Source: Polyangiaceae bacterium
Lineage (GTDB): Bacteria > Myxococcota_A > Polyangia > Polyangiales > Polyangiaceae
Length of the DNA stretch: 64,000 nt
Assembly (NCBI GenBank): GCA_015075635.1
Contig: JABTUA010000002.1
Span: 558,001-622,000, forward strand
Reading direction: 5' to 3'
In this document: positions 42,711-50,945 of the stretch, one piece after another
How positions within the stretch are numbered: the stretch's first letter is position 1
Layout of the letters: every line of letters starts with the position of its first letter
The notes under the pieces: generated by a model
The model's input: the letters and a program-made list of their open reading frames with translations, nothing else
Database searches by the model: none
What the model was told of the DNA's origin: nothing
Position numbers and translations under genes: made by a program

Positions 42711-44186
42711 ATGTCCTCTCAGTCGCCCCGGCGCTGGGTCACCATTGTGGGGGCGGCAGTCAGCGCGCTGTTCCTGTGGGTGGCCGTGCGTCACTTGGAC
42801 CTCGGCAGCGTGCGCGAGACCTGGCGCACCGCGAAGCCCTTGCCCTGGGTGCCGCTGGCGATGCTCGCGTATCTGGTCGGGCACTTCGTGCGCGGCGCGA
42901 GGCTCAAGTACCTGGTGCGGCGCGAGGCGAAGCTCCAGGTCACGACGGCCACCAACGTGGTGGTGGTGGGCTACGCCAGCAACAACGTCTTGCCGGCCCG
43001 GCTCGGCGAGCTGGTGCGCGCGGGCATGCTGGCGGAGCGCACGGGCATCCCGCTGACGCAAGCGCTGACGGTGACGTTCATCGAGCGCCTGGTGGACGGC
43101 GTGGCCATCCTGTTCCTGCTCATCGGCGGCACCTGGGCCACCCACACCGCCGGGTGGATCGCCGAGCTCGCGCAGGTCGGCGCGCTGGTCTTCGGCCTCG
43201 CCCTCGCGGGCCTGATGCTGGCGGTGCTGTTTCCGACCGCGCTCGGCTCACTGGCGTCGCGCTTCTCGCAGCCTCTGGGCCGGCGGGCCCATGACCTGGC
43301 CGTGAGCTCGACCACGAGCGTGGTGAACGGTGCCGCCAGCCTGCGCCACCCGCTGGATGCGCTGATCATCGGCGTGCTCAGCGTCGTCGTCTGGATCTGC
43401 GAGTCGGCGATGTTCGTAGCCATATTGCCGGCGCTCGGGCTCAGGCTCGACTTCGGTACCGCCGTCATCGCCATGAGCGTGACGAACCTCGGCATCCTGG
43501 TGCCCTCGACCCCGGGCTTCGTCGGCCCGTTCCATTTCTTCTGCTCGCAGGCGCTGATGGCCCAGGGCGTCGGCGCCGAGGTGGCGCTCGCGTACGCGGT
43601 GCTGGTGCACATCGCGTTCTACGCACCGGCCACGCTGTGGGGCGCCGGCGCCATGCTCTGGTACGGCGTCGAGGTCGGGGCGACTGCGGCCCTGGCCCGA
43701 GCCGCGCGCGGCTCGGCCAAGATCGAGCCCATCGGCGGCGTCCCCATGCGCGTGATCGCGCAGCTCGAGCGGCGCGCCGAGGATGCCGAGCCCTCCGAGT
43801 TCGACATTGCGCTCACCGAAGCGATCTTGCCGGTCCCCGGCTCTGCGGAGGTCGTGCGCGACTCGGCGCGCTTCCTGGCGGGGCAGATCGCGGCGCTGCC
43901 GACCCGCGTGCGCACGCTCTACGCCATCGGCATGAGCGTGTTCCGCTTCTGGGTCCGGGTGCGCTACCTGCGCTCGTTCTGCGGGCTCGGCCTGGAGAAG
44001 CGACGCGCCGCCGTCGCGGGCTGGGCGTTCGGCAGCATCGCCCCCTTGCGCCAGCTCTTCCGCGCACCGCGCAGCACCGTGCTCCTGGCCTTCTACGAGC
44101 ACCCCGCGGGCCTGGCCACGCTGAGCCCGGAGGAGCGGCGTCACCTGCCGGTCGCGACGGCGACCCCGGAGGAGGCCCATGGCTGA
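42711..44186 (+). CDS. Flippase-like integral membrane protein (LPG synthase TM/UPF0104 type)
   Basis: This 491-residue protein has about eight helices in residues 10-330. The segments VVVVGYASNNVLPARLGELVRAG and VTFIERLVDGVAILFLLIGG are hallmark stretches of the lysylphosphatidylglycerol synthase-type membrane domain (AglD/UPF0104), and VTNLGILVPSTPGFVGPFHF is a second. This family includes lipid flippases and GT accessory proteins. A cytoplasmic tail of about 150 residues after the last helix has no recognised domain. It starts the operon; its end overlaps the GMC oxidoreductase start by 8 bases. Confidence 0.8.
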   Translation: MSSQSPRRWVTIVGAAVSALFLWVAVRHLDLGSVRETWRTAKPLPWVPLAMLAYLVGHFVRGARLKYLVRREAKLQVTTATNVVVVGYASNNVLPARLGELVRAGMLAERTGIPLTQALTVTFIERLVDGVAILFLLIGGTWATHTAGWIAELAQVGALVFGLALAGLMLAVLFPTALGSLASRFSQPLGRRAHDLAVSSTTSVVNGAASLRHPLDALIIGVLSVVVWICESAMFVAILPALGLRLDFGTAVIAMSVTNLGILVPSTPGFVGPFHFFCSQALMAQGVGAEVALAYAVLVHIAFYAPATLWGAGAMLWYGVEVGATAALARAARGSAKIEPIGGVPMRVIAQLERRAEDAEPSEFDIALTEAILPVPGSAEVVRDSARFLAGQIAALPTRVRTLYAIGMSVFRFWVRVRYLRSFCGLGLEKRRAAVAGWAFGSIAPLRQLFRAPRSTVLLAFYEHPAGLATLSPEERRHLPVATATPEEAHG

Positions 44187-45651
44187 GGCCGTGCGCGAGC
44201 GCACCGAGATCCTGGTGATCGGCTCCGGCGCCGGCGGCGCGGTGACGGCGCTGGAGCTCGCCCGGGCGGGCCGCGACGTCGCCGTGCTCGAGGAGGGCGG
44301 CGAGCACCCGGACGCCGACTACGGCAAGGGCTCCACGGAGGCGATGCGCACGCTCTACCGGCGCCGCGGCATGACGCCCATCCTGGGTCAGGTGCCTCTG
44401 GGCTACGTCGAGGGCGCGTGCCTCGGCGGCAGCACCGAGATCAACAGCGGATTCTGGCACCGCACGCCGCGCGAGGTACTGCTGCGCTGGCACGCGCAGT
44501 TCGATCTTCAGCACGCGAGCGCCGAGGAGATGGCGCCGCATTTCGAGTGGGCGGAAGAGCGCCTGGGCATCGGCCCGTATGGCCGCGAGTGGCCGAAGAG
44601 CACGAGCCTGTTCGCCAAGGGCATCGAGGCCATGGGCTGGGCCTTCCAGGAGGTGCCGCGCGCCGCGCCGGGCTGCAAGAGCACCAACGCCTGCGCCTCC
44701 GGCTGCCCCACCGGCGCCAAACAGGGCATGAGCCGCGCGCTCTGGCCCGCGGCCAAGGAGCACGGCGCGCGCCTGGTCACCCGCTGCCGCGTGCACCAGC
44801 TCTTGTTCGAGCGCCATCGCTGCATCGGCGTGTTGGCGGAGGTCGAGGTCGAGCCGGGCCGCCGCGTGCTCGCGCGCATCGACGCCGACCACGTCGTCGT
44901 CTGCGCCGGCCCCACGGAGACGCCCGCGCTCCTGCGCCGAAGCGGCGTGAAGTTCCACGTCGGCGAGACGCTGCGCGTTCACCCCATGCTCAAGGTCGCC
45001 GCGCGCTTCCCGGAGACGGTGAACGCCCACGAGAGCGTCCTTCCGCTGCTCCAGGTCAAGGAGTTCTGGCCGGACGTCTCGCTGGGCGGGGCCTTCTTCA
45101 CCCCGGGGCACCTGGCGATGGGGCTCAGCGACAACTGGCCCGAGACCAACGATCGCATGGCGCGCTACCGCAGCATGGCGTCGTACTACGTGGCGGTGCG
45201 CGGCGCAGGCCGCGGCTGGGTCCGGCCGTCGGTGCTGGGGGACGGCGCCACGCTCATCCACTACGACGTCGGTCCCGAAGATCTGCGCAACCTCTCCCGC
45301 GGCTTCGCGCGCCTCTGCACGCTCTTGCTCGCCGCCGGGGCGGAAGAGGTGCTGCCGTCGGTGCGCGGTATGCCCTCCCTCCGCGACGAGGGCGAGGCCA
45401 TCCGCTGGCTCGACGAGCCCCTGCCCAAGGCCAACCTGAGCTTGACCACGGTCCACGCCTTCTCGTCGTGCCCCGTGGGCGAACGCACGGATCGCTGCGC
45501 CGCCGACTCCTTCGGCAAGGTCCGCCGCTACGAGAACCTGTACGTCAACGACGCCAGCATCTTGCCGGACTCGCCAGGCGTGAACCCGCAAGGTAGCGTC
45601 ATGGCCTTCGCTCGCCGCAACGCCCTCCACCTCATCGAACGCCTCCAATGA
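44179..45651 (+). CDS. GMC-family FAD-dependent oxidoreductase
   Basis: This 490-residue enzyme starts with an FAD-binding dinucleotide fold: ILVIGSGAGGAVTALELARA (GxGxxG at about 15-20) and VAVLEEGG. The LGYVEGACLGGSTEINSG block is the GMC signature 1 region. A Cys cluster follows in GCKSTNACASGCPTGAKQG. The end, VYVNDASILPDSPGVNPQGS in pattern (YVNDASILP), is the C-terminal GMC motif. The Cys pattern is typical of long-chain alcohol or sterol-type GMC oxidases/dehydrogenases. It is coupled to the following SDR gene by a 4-base overlap. Substrate is unknown; a hydrophobic alcohol is inferred. Confidence 0.88.
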   Translation: MAEAVRERTEILVIGSGAGGAVTALELARAGRDVAVLEEGGEHPDADYGKGSTEAMRTLYRRRGMTPILGQVPLGYVEGACLGGSTEINSGFWHRTPREVLLRWHAQFDLQHASAEEMAPHFEWAEERLGIGPYGREWPKSTSLFAKGIEAMGWAFQEVPRAAPGCKSTNACASGCPTGAKQGMSRALWPAAKEHGARLVTRCRVHQLLFERHRCIGVLAEVEVEPGRRVLARIDADHVVVCAGPTETPALLRRSGVKFHVGETLRVHPMLKVAARFPETVNAHESVLPLLQVKEFWPDVSLGGAFFTPGHLAMGLSDNWPETNDRMARYRSMASYYVAVRGAGRGWVRPSVLGDGATLIHYDVGPEDLRNLSRGFARLCTLLLAAGAEEVLPSVRGMPSLRDEGEAIRWLDEPLPKANLSLTTVHAFSSCPVGERTDRCAADSFGKVRRYENLYVNDASILPDSPGVNPQGSVMAFARRNALHLIERLQ

Positions 45652-46712
45652 CCGCTTCTGCTCCTCTCGCCATCGTCACCGGTGCACCGGGCTGGCTCGG
45701 CACCCGCCTGGTCGAAACCCTGGTCACCGGAATGTCCGAAGTTCCAGGCCTGGAACAGCCCCTGGGCGAGCGCCGGGTGCGCTGCTTGTGCCTGCCCGGC
45801 AGCGACACGAAGTCCCTGGCGAAGCTCTCGGATCGCGTCCAGATCGTCGAGGGCGACCTGACCGACCCTGCCTCCGTGAAGAAGCTGTTCGAGGACGCGA
45901 AGGGCGCGACCGTCTTCCACTCCGCCGGCATCATTCACCCGACCGCGGGCGTGAAGCAGTTCACCGCCGTGAACGTCGAGGGCACGCGCCGCATGGTCGA
46001 AGAAGCAGAGGCGGCCGGTGCGCGCCGGTTGGTCCACGTCTCGTCGAACTCGCCCATCGGCGTGAACCCGCGCCCCGATCACGTGTTCGACGAGCAGAGC
46101 CCGTACGCACCCTACATGGGCTACGGCAAGAGCAAGATGCTGGCCGAGCAGCTGGTCAACGCGGCCGGCAAGAACAAGAAGCTCGAGACGGTGATCATCC
46201 GACCGCCGTGGTTCTACGGCCCGGGCCAGCCGCCGCGGCAGAGCCTGTTCTTCGAGATGATCCGCGACGGCAAGGGTCCCATCGTGGGCGGCGGCGAGAA
46301 CCGCCGCTCCATGGCCTACATCGACAACATCTGCCAGGGCCTGCACCTGTGCGAGCGCGTCGAGCGCGCCGCGGGCGGCACCTACTGGATCGCCGATCGG
46401 CGCCCCTACACCATGAACGAGATCATGGACACGGTGGAGCGCGTCATGGAGCAGGACTTCGGCGTGAAGGTCGCGCACAAACGCATGCGCCTGCCCGGCA
46501 TCATGAGCCAGGTGGCGTGGCTGGTGGACAAGCTCCTGCAAGGGCTCGGGCTCTACCACCAGAAGATCCACGTGCTCTCCGAGATGAACAAGACCATCGC
46601 TTGCTCGGTGAAGAAGGCGGAAGAAGAGCTGGGCTACGACCCGAAGGTCGACCTCCCGGAGGGCATGCGGCGCTCGATTCACTGGATGATCGAGAACGGG
46701 CAAAAGCTATGA
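45648..46712 (+). CDS. Extended SDR / 3-beta-HSD-like NAD(P)-dependent enzyme 1
   Basis: This 354-residue protein has the Rossmann motif TGAPGWLG at about 11-18, DLTDPASVKKLF, VFHSAGIIHPTAG, VNVEGTRRMVEEA, and a YxxxK pair in YGKSK. RPPWFYGPG and RRSMAYIDNICQGL are typical of 3-beta-hydroxysteroid dehydrogenase/NSDHL-like epimerases. It could oxidise or epimerise a hydroxy group on a lipid or a nucleotide sugar. It overlaps both neighbours by 4 bases (ATGA), so expression is coupled. Confidence 0.85.
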   Translation: MTASAPLAIVTGAPGWLGTRLVETLVTGMSEVPGLEQPLGERRVRCLCLPGSDTKSLAKLSDRVQIVEGDLTDPASVKKLFEDAKGATVFHSAGIIHPTAGVKQFTAVNVEGTRRMVEEAEAAGARRLVHVSSNSPIGVNPRPDHVFDEQSPYAPYMGYGKSKMLAEQLVNAAGKNKKLETVIIRPPWFYGPGQPPRQSLFFEMIRDGKGPIVGGGENRRSMAYIDNICQGLHLCERVERAAGGTYWIADRRPYTMNEIMDTVERVMEQDFGVKVAHKRMRLPGIMSQVAWLVDKLLQGLGLYHQKIHVLSEMNKTIACSVKKAEEELGYDPKVDLPEGMRRSIHWMIENGQKL

Positions 46713-47737
46713 GAACACTGGTCACGGGAGGCTCGGGTTATTTCGGCGAGGTGGTCGTGCAGCGCTTGCTCGAGCGCGGCGACTCGGTGCGCGTGTTCGA
46801 CCTGGTGGACAACGAGGACCGCCCGGCGCACGTCGAGCTCGTGCGCGGCGACGTGCGCGATCGCGACGCCGTGCGCCGCGCGCTCGAGGGCGTGGAGGTC
46901 GTGCACCACAACGTGGCGCAGGTGCCCCTGGCCAAGAACCGCCACGAGTTCTGGTCGGTGAACGTGGACGGCACGCGCCTGGTCCTGGACGAGGCGCTGC
47001 GCGCCGGCGTGCGCAAGGTCGTCTTGGTCTCGTCCAGCGCGGTCTACGGCGTGCCCGACCAAAACCCCGTCACCCTCGCGACGCCGCCCCGCCCCCGGGA
47101 GGCCTACGGCGCGGCCAAGCTCGAGGGCGAGACCTACGCCAAGACCGTGATCGACAAGGGGCTCTCCGTCAGCATCGTGCGCCCGCGCACCATCCTGGGC
47201 CACGGGCGCCTCGGCATCTTCCAGATCCTGTTCGAGTGGGTGCGGAGGAGCCGCCCCGTCTACCTGCTCGGCCAGGGTCACAACCGCTACCAGTTCGTAC
47301 ACGCAGACGACCTCGCCGCCGCCTGCTTGCTCGCCGACCAGCGCAAGCAGAGCGACGTGCTCCTCTGCGGCACGGATCGCTTCGGCACCATGCGCGAGCT
47401 GCTCGAGGGCCTGGTCGCCCACGCCGGCAGCCGGAGCCCGGTGCGCTCGCTGCCTTTCCGGCCGACGGTGGTGGCGATGAAGGTCACCAGCAAGCTGGGC
47501 GTCTCGCCGCTCGGCGACTACCACTCGCTGATGTACGGCCGCGAGATGTACTTCGACATCCAGAGCACCCAGGACGCGCTGGGCTGGAAGCCGAAGTTCA
47601 GCAACGCCGAGATGATCGCCGACAGCTACGACTGGTACGTCGCGCACCGCGAGGAGGTGCTGACCCGCGAGGGCGCCTCGCACCACCGCTCGCCGGTGAA
47701 GCTCGGGGTGCTGAAGCTGCTCGAGCGGTTGCCCTGA
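46709..47737 (+). CDS. Extended SDR / NAD(P)-dependent epimerase-dehydratase 2
   Basis: This 342-residue protein has GGSGYFG at 7-13, DVRDRDAVRRAL, VHHNVAQVPLAKN, VNVDGTRLVLDEA, SSSAVYG and a YxxxK pair in YGAAK. The RPRTILGHGRLGIFQILFEW and QFVHADDLAAACLL segments match extended SDRs. It differs from the preceding enzyme throughout, so this is not a recent duplication. It is the last gene of the operon. The upstream in-frame extension of its frame belongs to the shadow of the previous gene; the ATG at 46709 overlaps the previous stop. Confidence 0.87.
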   Translation: MRTLVTGGSGYFGEVVVQRLLERGDSVRVFDLVDNEDRPAHVELVRGDVRDRDAVRRALEGVEVVHHNVAQVPLAKNRHEFWSVNVDGTRLVLDEALRAGVRKVVLVSSSAVYGVPDQNPVTLATPPRPREAYGAAKLEGETYAKTVIDKGLSVSIVRPRTILGHGRLGIFQILFEWVRRSRPVYLLGQGHNRYQFVHADDLAAACLLADQRKQSDVLLCGTDRFGTMRELLEGLVAHAGSRSPVRSLPFRPTVVAMKVTSKLGVSPLGDYHSLMYGREMYFDIQSTQDALGWKPKFSNAEMIADSYDWYVAHREEVLTREGASHHRSPVKLGVLKLLERLP

Positions 47738-47783
47738 TTGGACAGGCCGTGCTTCGAGGGATAGGCACTCACCAGGTGGCGGC

Positions 47784-48569
47784 ATGAGAGCTCTCTTCAA
47801 AATCGGCGTGCTTCTGGCACTGACGGCGTGCGGCGGGTCCACGGACAGCGACCCGACCCCGTCATCGGGCGGCGGAGGCGCGGACGCGGGCACCGGCGCC
47901 AGCGGCGGTTCCGGTGGCGGAGGCGGGACGGTCGGAGGCAGCGGCGGCGCCCCGGGCGGCAGCGGCGGCGGCGTGGTCGGTGGCAGCGGTGGCGGCAGCG
48001 GCGGCAGCGCAGAGTGCCTCGGTCTCGCCTACTGCGACTGCAAGAGCGCGAACGCGAGCTGCCAGGTGTTCTCCGAGGCGTGCTTCTGTCCCTGCGGAGT
48101 CGAGCCCTGCACACCGGACTGCGACTGCGCCTGCGGTGGCGGCAAGTACTTGGGCTGCGGTCCCAAGGACATCATGCAGCCCGGAGCCCTGGAGGGGATC
48201 TGGCTCGTCGGCTGGTCCGGGGGGATGAACCACTACTCCTGGGTGCGCTTCAACGCCGACTTCAGCGCCGACGTGCTCGACGGCGCGGACCTGCCGGCGA
48301 ACGGCCCCCTCTGGCCGTGCTCCGGCAAGGGCAGCTGGCTCTTCTCCGCGATGCTCTGGAACGTGCACCTGACGCTGCCCGCCGGTTGCAGCAGTATGAT
48401 CGCCGCAGACCTCACCTTCGAGAGCTTGAAGGCCGCGTCGGGCTACGCGAAGGGCGCGATCCTGGAGGCCAACGTCACCCAGCCTCCGAACGGTACGCCG
48501 CTCGAGGCCTACAAGTTCGCGGCGAGCCAGTGCGACGCGGCCATGTCGAGCTGCAAGAGCCCGTTCTAG
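47784..48569 (+). CDS. Gly-rich lipoprotein with Cys cluster
   Basis: This 261-residue protein begins MRALFKIGVLLALTAC (lipobox LTAC). A Gly-rich linker runs to about residue 75. A dense Cys cluster follows (CLGLAYCDCKSANASC, CFCPCGVEPCTPDCDCACGGG), and then a 120-residue domain with LEGIWLVGWSGGMNHYSWV that resembles small beta-barrel lipocalin-like folds, though unassigned. It follows the SDR operon by 46 bases on the same strand. Function is unknown. Confidence 0.7.
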   Translation: MRALFKIGVLLALTACGGSTDSDPTPSSGGGGADAGTGASGGSGGGGGTVGGSGGAPGGSGGGVVGGSGGGSGGSAECLGLAYCDCKSANASCQVFSEACFCPCGVEPCTPDCDCACGGGKYLGCGPKDIMQPGALEGIWLVGWSGGMNHYSWVRFNADFSADVLDGADLPANGPLWPCSGKGSWLFSAMLWNVHLTLPAGCSSMIAADLTFESLKAASGYAKGAILEANVTQPPNGTPLEAYKFAASQCDAAMSSCKSPF

Positions 48570-48582
48570 GTACACTGTCGGA

Positions 48583-48945
48583 ATGCGACACCTTCGTAGC
48601 GTGACCCTGCTCGCCCTCGCGCTGGCCGGCGCGACGTTGACCTTCGCCTGCTCGAGCTCCGACGACGAGACCGGCTCCGGCGGCGGCGGCGGGAGCTCCG
48701 GCACGGGGGCCGCAGCCGGGAGCGGCGGCTCGAGCGGCAGCGGGGCAAGCTCCGGCGCCGGCGGCGGGTCCGGCGGCAGCGTGGTGTCCTGCGCTCAGCT
48801 CGGCGGGGACTGCCAGTGCGCCGGCGGGTGCGACCTGGGCTTCCACTCCGCCGGCGAGGCCGACTGCCCGCAGCCCTGCGCAGGCTGCGGCGCGTGCAGC
48901 ATGTGGTGCTGCGTACCGGACGGCGCGGACGCTGGCGCCGACTGA
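48583..48945 (+). CDS. Small Gly/Ser-rich lipoprotein
   Basis: This 120-residue protein starts MRHLRSVTLLALALAGATLT with lipobox FAC (Cys about residue 23). A Gly/Ser linker leads to a C-terminal Cys knot-like segment (CAQLGGDCQCAGGCDLG, CPQPCAGCGACSMWCC). It lies 13 bases after the preceding lipoprotein and is probably co-transcribed. It is convergent with the 48949 gene, only 3 bases apart at the stops. Confidence 0.68.
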   Translation: MRHLRSVTLLALALAGATLTFACSSSDDETGSGGGGGSSGTGAAAGSGGSSGSGASSGAGGGSGGSVVSCAQLGGDCQCAGGCDLGFHSAGEADCPQPCAGCGACSMWCCVPDGADAGAD

Positions 48946-48948
48946 GCT

Positions 48949-49359
48949 TCAGCGCGTGCAGCGCCCGTTCTGACACTTGGGCTCGCAGGCCCAGGCCGCG
49001 CACTGCACGGTGTAGCGGCACTTCGAGTCGTGGAACTCCTTGGAAATCGGCGCCAGACGCTTGGCGGTGGCGCTGTCCGTCACTCCGCCGCAGCCGCCGC
49101 CTTCGGCGCCGTGGCACGCGCAGTCCGAGGCGGTCTTGCATTGGTCGGTGCGCTTGGCGAGCTCGGCGTTGAATCGATCGCGGATCTCCTGGCACGGGTC
49201 TGCCGGCGCAGCGCTCGGGACCGTCGCGGCGACGGTGGGAACGGGAGTGGGCTCGGGCGCCGGCGTCGCCGGCGGCGTCGCCGGCTCGACGGGCGCGACC
49301 TGCTCGCGCCCGCAGGCAATCTGCAGACCCATGAGGCCCGCGCAGAGCCAGGTTCTCAT
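48949..49359 (-). CDS. Pro-rich lipoprotein with Cys tail, coupled to HepT
   Basis: This 136-residue protein starts MRTWLCAGLMGLQIAC (lipobox QIAC). A Pro/Ala/Thr-rich linker to about residue 52 is followed by DPCQEIRDRFNAELAKR and a Cys-rich part (CKTASDCACHG, CGGVTD, CRYTVQCAAWACEPKC). Its ATG overlaps the HepT stop as ATGA, so it is translated from the same message as the toxin-antitoxin pair. Why a surface lipoprotein is coupled to that module is unclear. Confidence 0.7.
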   Translation of the reverse strand: MRTWLCAGLMGLQIACGREQVAPVEPATPPATPAPEPTPVPTVAATVPSAAPADPCQEIRDRFNAELAKRTDQCKTASDCACHGAEGGGCGGVTDSATAKRLAPISKEFHDSKCRYTVQCAAWACEPKCQNGRCTR

Positions 49360-49778
49360 GGCTCCAACCCTGGTGCGGTGAGCTCCGCAGAGAACGCCAT
49401 CAGCGCGTCTCGACCGAAGGGCAGCTCATCGTACAGGCGACCAAGATCGAGGGAGCCGTAGGCGTGAGCAATGAGGTTCCGAAGACCGGCGCACGCGCCC
49501 ATGGACGCCGCCACCTCCGGCGAGAGGAGTCCAGCGCGCGACAGGACTTCGAAGTGCTCCCGCGCGGTCGTCGGAAGCTCGAGGGCGCGGTCGGCGATGA
49601 TGTGTGCAGCAAGGTCCAACGCTTCTTGAAATGCCAAGAACAAGTTGAAAGCGACGACCTCCTGCGCCGTTCGGTCAGCGAGGAAGCCCGCCCGGTCGGG
49701 CGGCAGTGCCTGCCGGATGCGCTCGAGCCGATCGGCGATGGCCGCGAGGCGCTGCTCGATCAGGTGCTCATCGACCAC
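49356..49778 (-). CDS. hepT: HepT-like HEPN-domain toxin
   Basis: This 140-residue helical protein has the HEPN signature RNLIAHAY at about residues 100-107, which is exactly R-x4-H-x-Y, the motif of HepT ribonucleases whose Tyr is adenylylated by MntA. The GTG start at 49778 has GAGGAG six bases upstream; longer forms have an unrelated Arg/Ser-rich leader. HepT cleaves RNA when unmodified. Its start lies inside the 3' end of mntA (11-base overlap), giving tight coupling. Confidence 0.82.
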   Translation of the reverse strand: MVDEHLIEQRLAAIADRLERIRQALPPDRAGFLADRTAQEVVAFNLFLAFQEALDLAAHIIADRALELPTTAREHFEVLSRAGLLSPEVAASMGACAGLRNLIAHAYGSLDLGRLYDELPFGRDALMAFSAELTAPGLEP

Positions 49779-50244
49779 GACTCGCTCCTCGGGTCCGAAC
49801 GCGCTCGATGGCGAGCGCGCCGTCTCGAAGTGCCCTGGCACGGATCGCCGCGCCAATCTTCCTCAGCTGAGGTTCGAGATCCGCGTAGGCGCGAACGGCT
49901 TCCACGCGAAAGGTGATCGCTGCGGAAGGCGACCGCTCGAACAACGGGCGTCCGCGCGAGGCGACCTCTCTCCTGAGAATCACCGACGTCGATGGAGTTT
50001 CGATGACGAGATCGATCTCGCGGCGGCAGGCGCGCTCCGCGCTCTCTCTGAAGCGCTGCTCGTGCACTCGTTCAGCCGAGTGTCCAGGCGTCAGCCGGAC
50101 GTAGACGTCCACATCGGACTCCGGGCCGAGCCGGCCCTTGGCCGCTGAGCCGAACAGCATGAGCAGCTCGACTCCCGGCCACATCTCAGCGGCTTGCGCG
50201 AGCGCACGCTCCGTCTCTGGCGAGAGCCACTGAGTTTCCACCAC
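49768..50244 (-). CDS. mntA: MntA-like nucleotidyltransferase antitoxin
   Basis: This 158-residue protein has the minimal nucleotidyltransferase core: LMLFGSAAKGRLGPESDVDV, i.e. GS at 32-33 with D44 and D46, the metal-binding D-x-D, and a third acid in RREIDLVIE. MntA proteins add AMP groups to the HEPN toxin Tyr and thereby silence it. The C-terminal basic region (ALAIERVRTRGASRGR) overlaps the toxin start. It lies 9 bases after the stop of the 50254-50829 gene on the same strand. Confidence 0.82.
   Translation of the reverse strand: MVETQWLSPETERALAQAAEMWPGVELLMLFGSAAKGRLGPESDVDVYVRLTPGHSAERVHEQRFRESAERACRREIDLVIETPSTSVILRREVASRGRPLFERSPSAAITFRVEAVRAYADLEPQLRKIGAAIRARALRDGALAIERVRTRGASRGR
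49785..49790 (-). promoter_or_regulatory. Shine-Dalgarno site of hepT within mntA
   Basis: GAGGAG on the minus strand lies 6 bases before the GTG at 49778, inside the mntA coding region. It supports the GTG as the HepT start over the upstream in-frame ATG at 49856. Confidence 0.6.
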
Positions 50245-50253
50245 CAGGCCAGC

Positions 50254-50829
50254 CTAGCAGACCACTGACGGCTCGTCCCTGCGCCGCACGAACGCGTAAC
50301 CAGCCAGGCCCAGCCCGAGCGCGAGCACCCCGAGCGGCAGGAGCAGCGCGAGCGGAGCACGCCGCGGCTCCGGCTCGGCGCCGGCGCCGAGCTCGGCGAG
50401 ATCGCGCGAAGCGTGCGGGGTTCGGGTGCTGCGCGAGCAGATGTTGGCGTACGCCACGCCGCCGTCTCCGTGGGCGTAGATCAGCCAGTCGTCTCCCACG
50501 CTGGCGCCGAGGCCACAGTCACCACCGCCGTAGCCGGTGAGGATGCGACGCCGGGCGTCGAGGGGGCCCTTCCAGACGCGCGCCACCTCGAAGTCCACGA
50601 GCAGACCGTCATTGGGCCGAAGCCCGAGCGGGAGCCGGCGCCGGAACGAGTACGGCAGCGCGTTGCCCCACGCCTCGCGCACGGCGACGACCTTGCCACG
50701 AAACACCTGCGCCGCCCCGTCGCGTGCCTCGGTCGGCGACCCGCGGTCACCGCAGGAGCAGGCGCTGCCGACCCGCGGCGTCAGCCACACCAGGAGGAGC
50801 GCCAGTGAGCCGAGGCACCAACGGAACAT
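50254..50829 (-). CDS. Secreted Cys-x-Cys protein with C-terminal membrane helix
   Basis: This 191-residue protein has a signal peptide ending VGSACSC; the mature N-terminus CSCGDRG followed by VFRGKVVAVRE resembles the TIMP/netrin-like fold, in which the N-terminal Cys is functional. VDFEVARVWKGPL and ILTGYGGGDCGLG continue that pattern. The end has a hydrophobic helix (LALLLPLGVLALGLGLAGYA) followed by RRR. It heads a four-gene minus-strand run with mntA, hepT and the 48949 lipoprotein. Confidence 0.7.
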   Translation of the reverse strand: MFRWCLGSLALLLVWLTPRVGSACSCGDRGSPTEARDGAAQVFRGKVVAVREAWGNALPYSFRRRLPLGLRPNDGLLVDFEVARVWKGPLDARRRILTGYGGGDCGLGASVGDDWLIYAHGDGGVAYANICSRSTRTPHASRDLAELGAGAEPEPRRAPLALLLPLGVLALGLGLAGYAFVRRRDEPSVVC

Positions 50830-50945
50830 GGAGCTTGGACTCCGGAGGCCCGAACCTCTTGGTCTCAGCCAGCGGGCTGTGCCCTGAGCACCTTCCCGCG
50901 ACGTCGCGGCTTGGCAGCTGGCTCGAGCGCGGGTAGCACTGCCTC

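Noticed and set aside
43813..45648. Long minus-strand frame opposite the GMC oxidoreductase
   Set aside because: No motif; the plus-strand gene has the full GMC pattern.
42711..47737. Olefin (Ole) or hopanoid biosynthesis cluster
   Set aside because: The SDRs resemble OleD only generally; no thiolase-like OleA, OleB, OleC or squalene cyclase is present.
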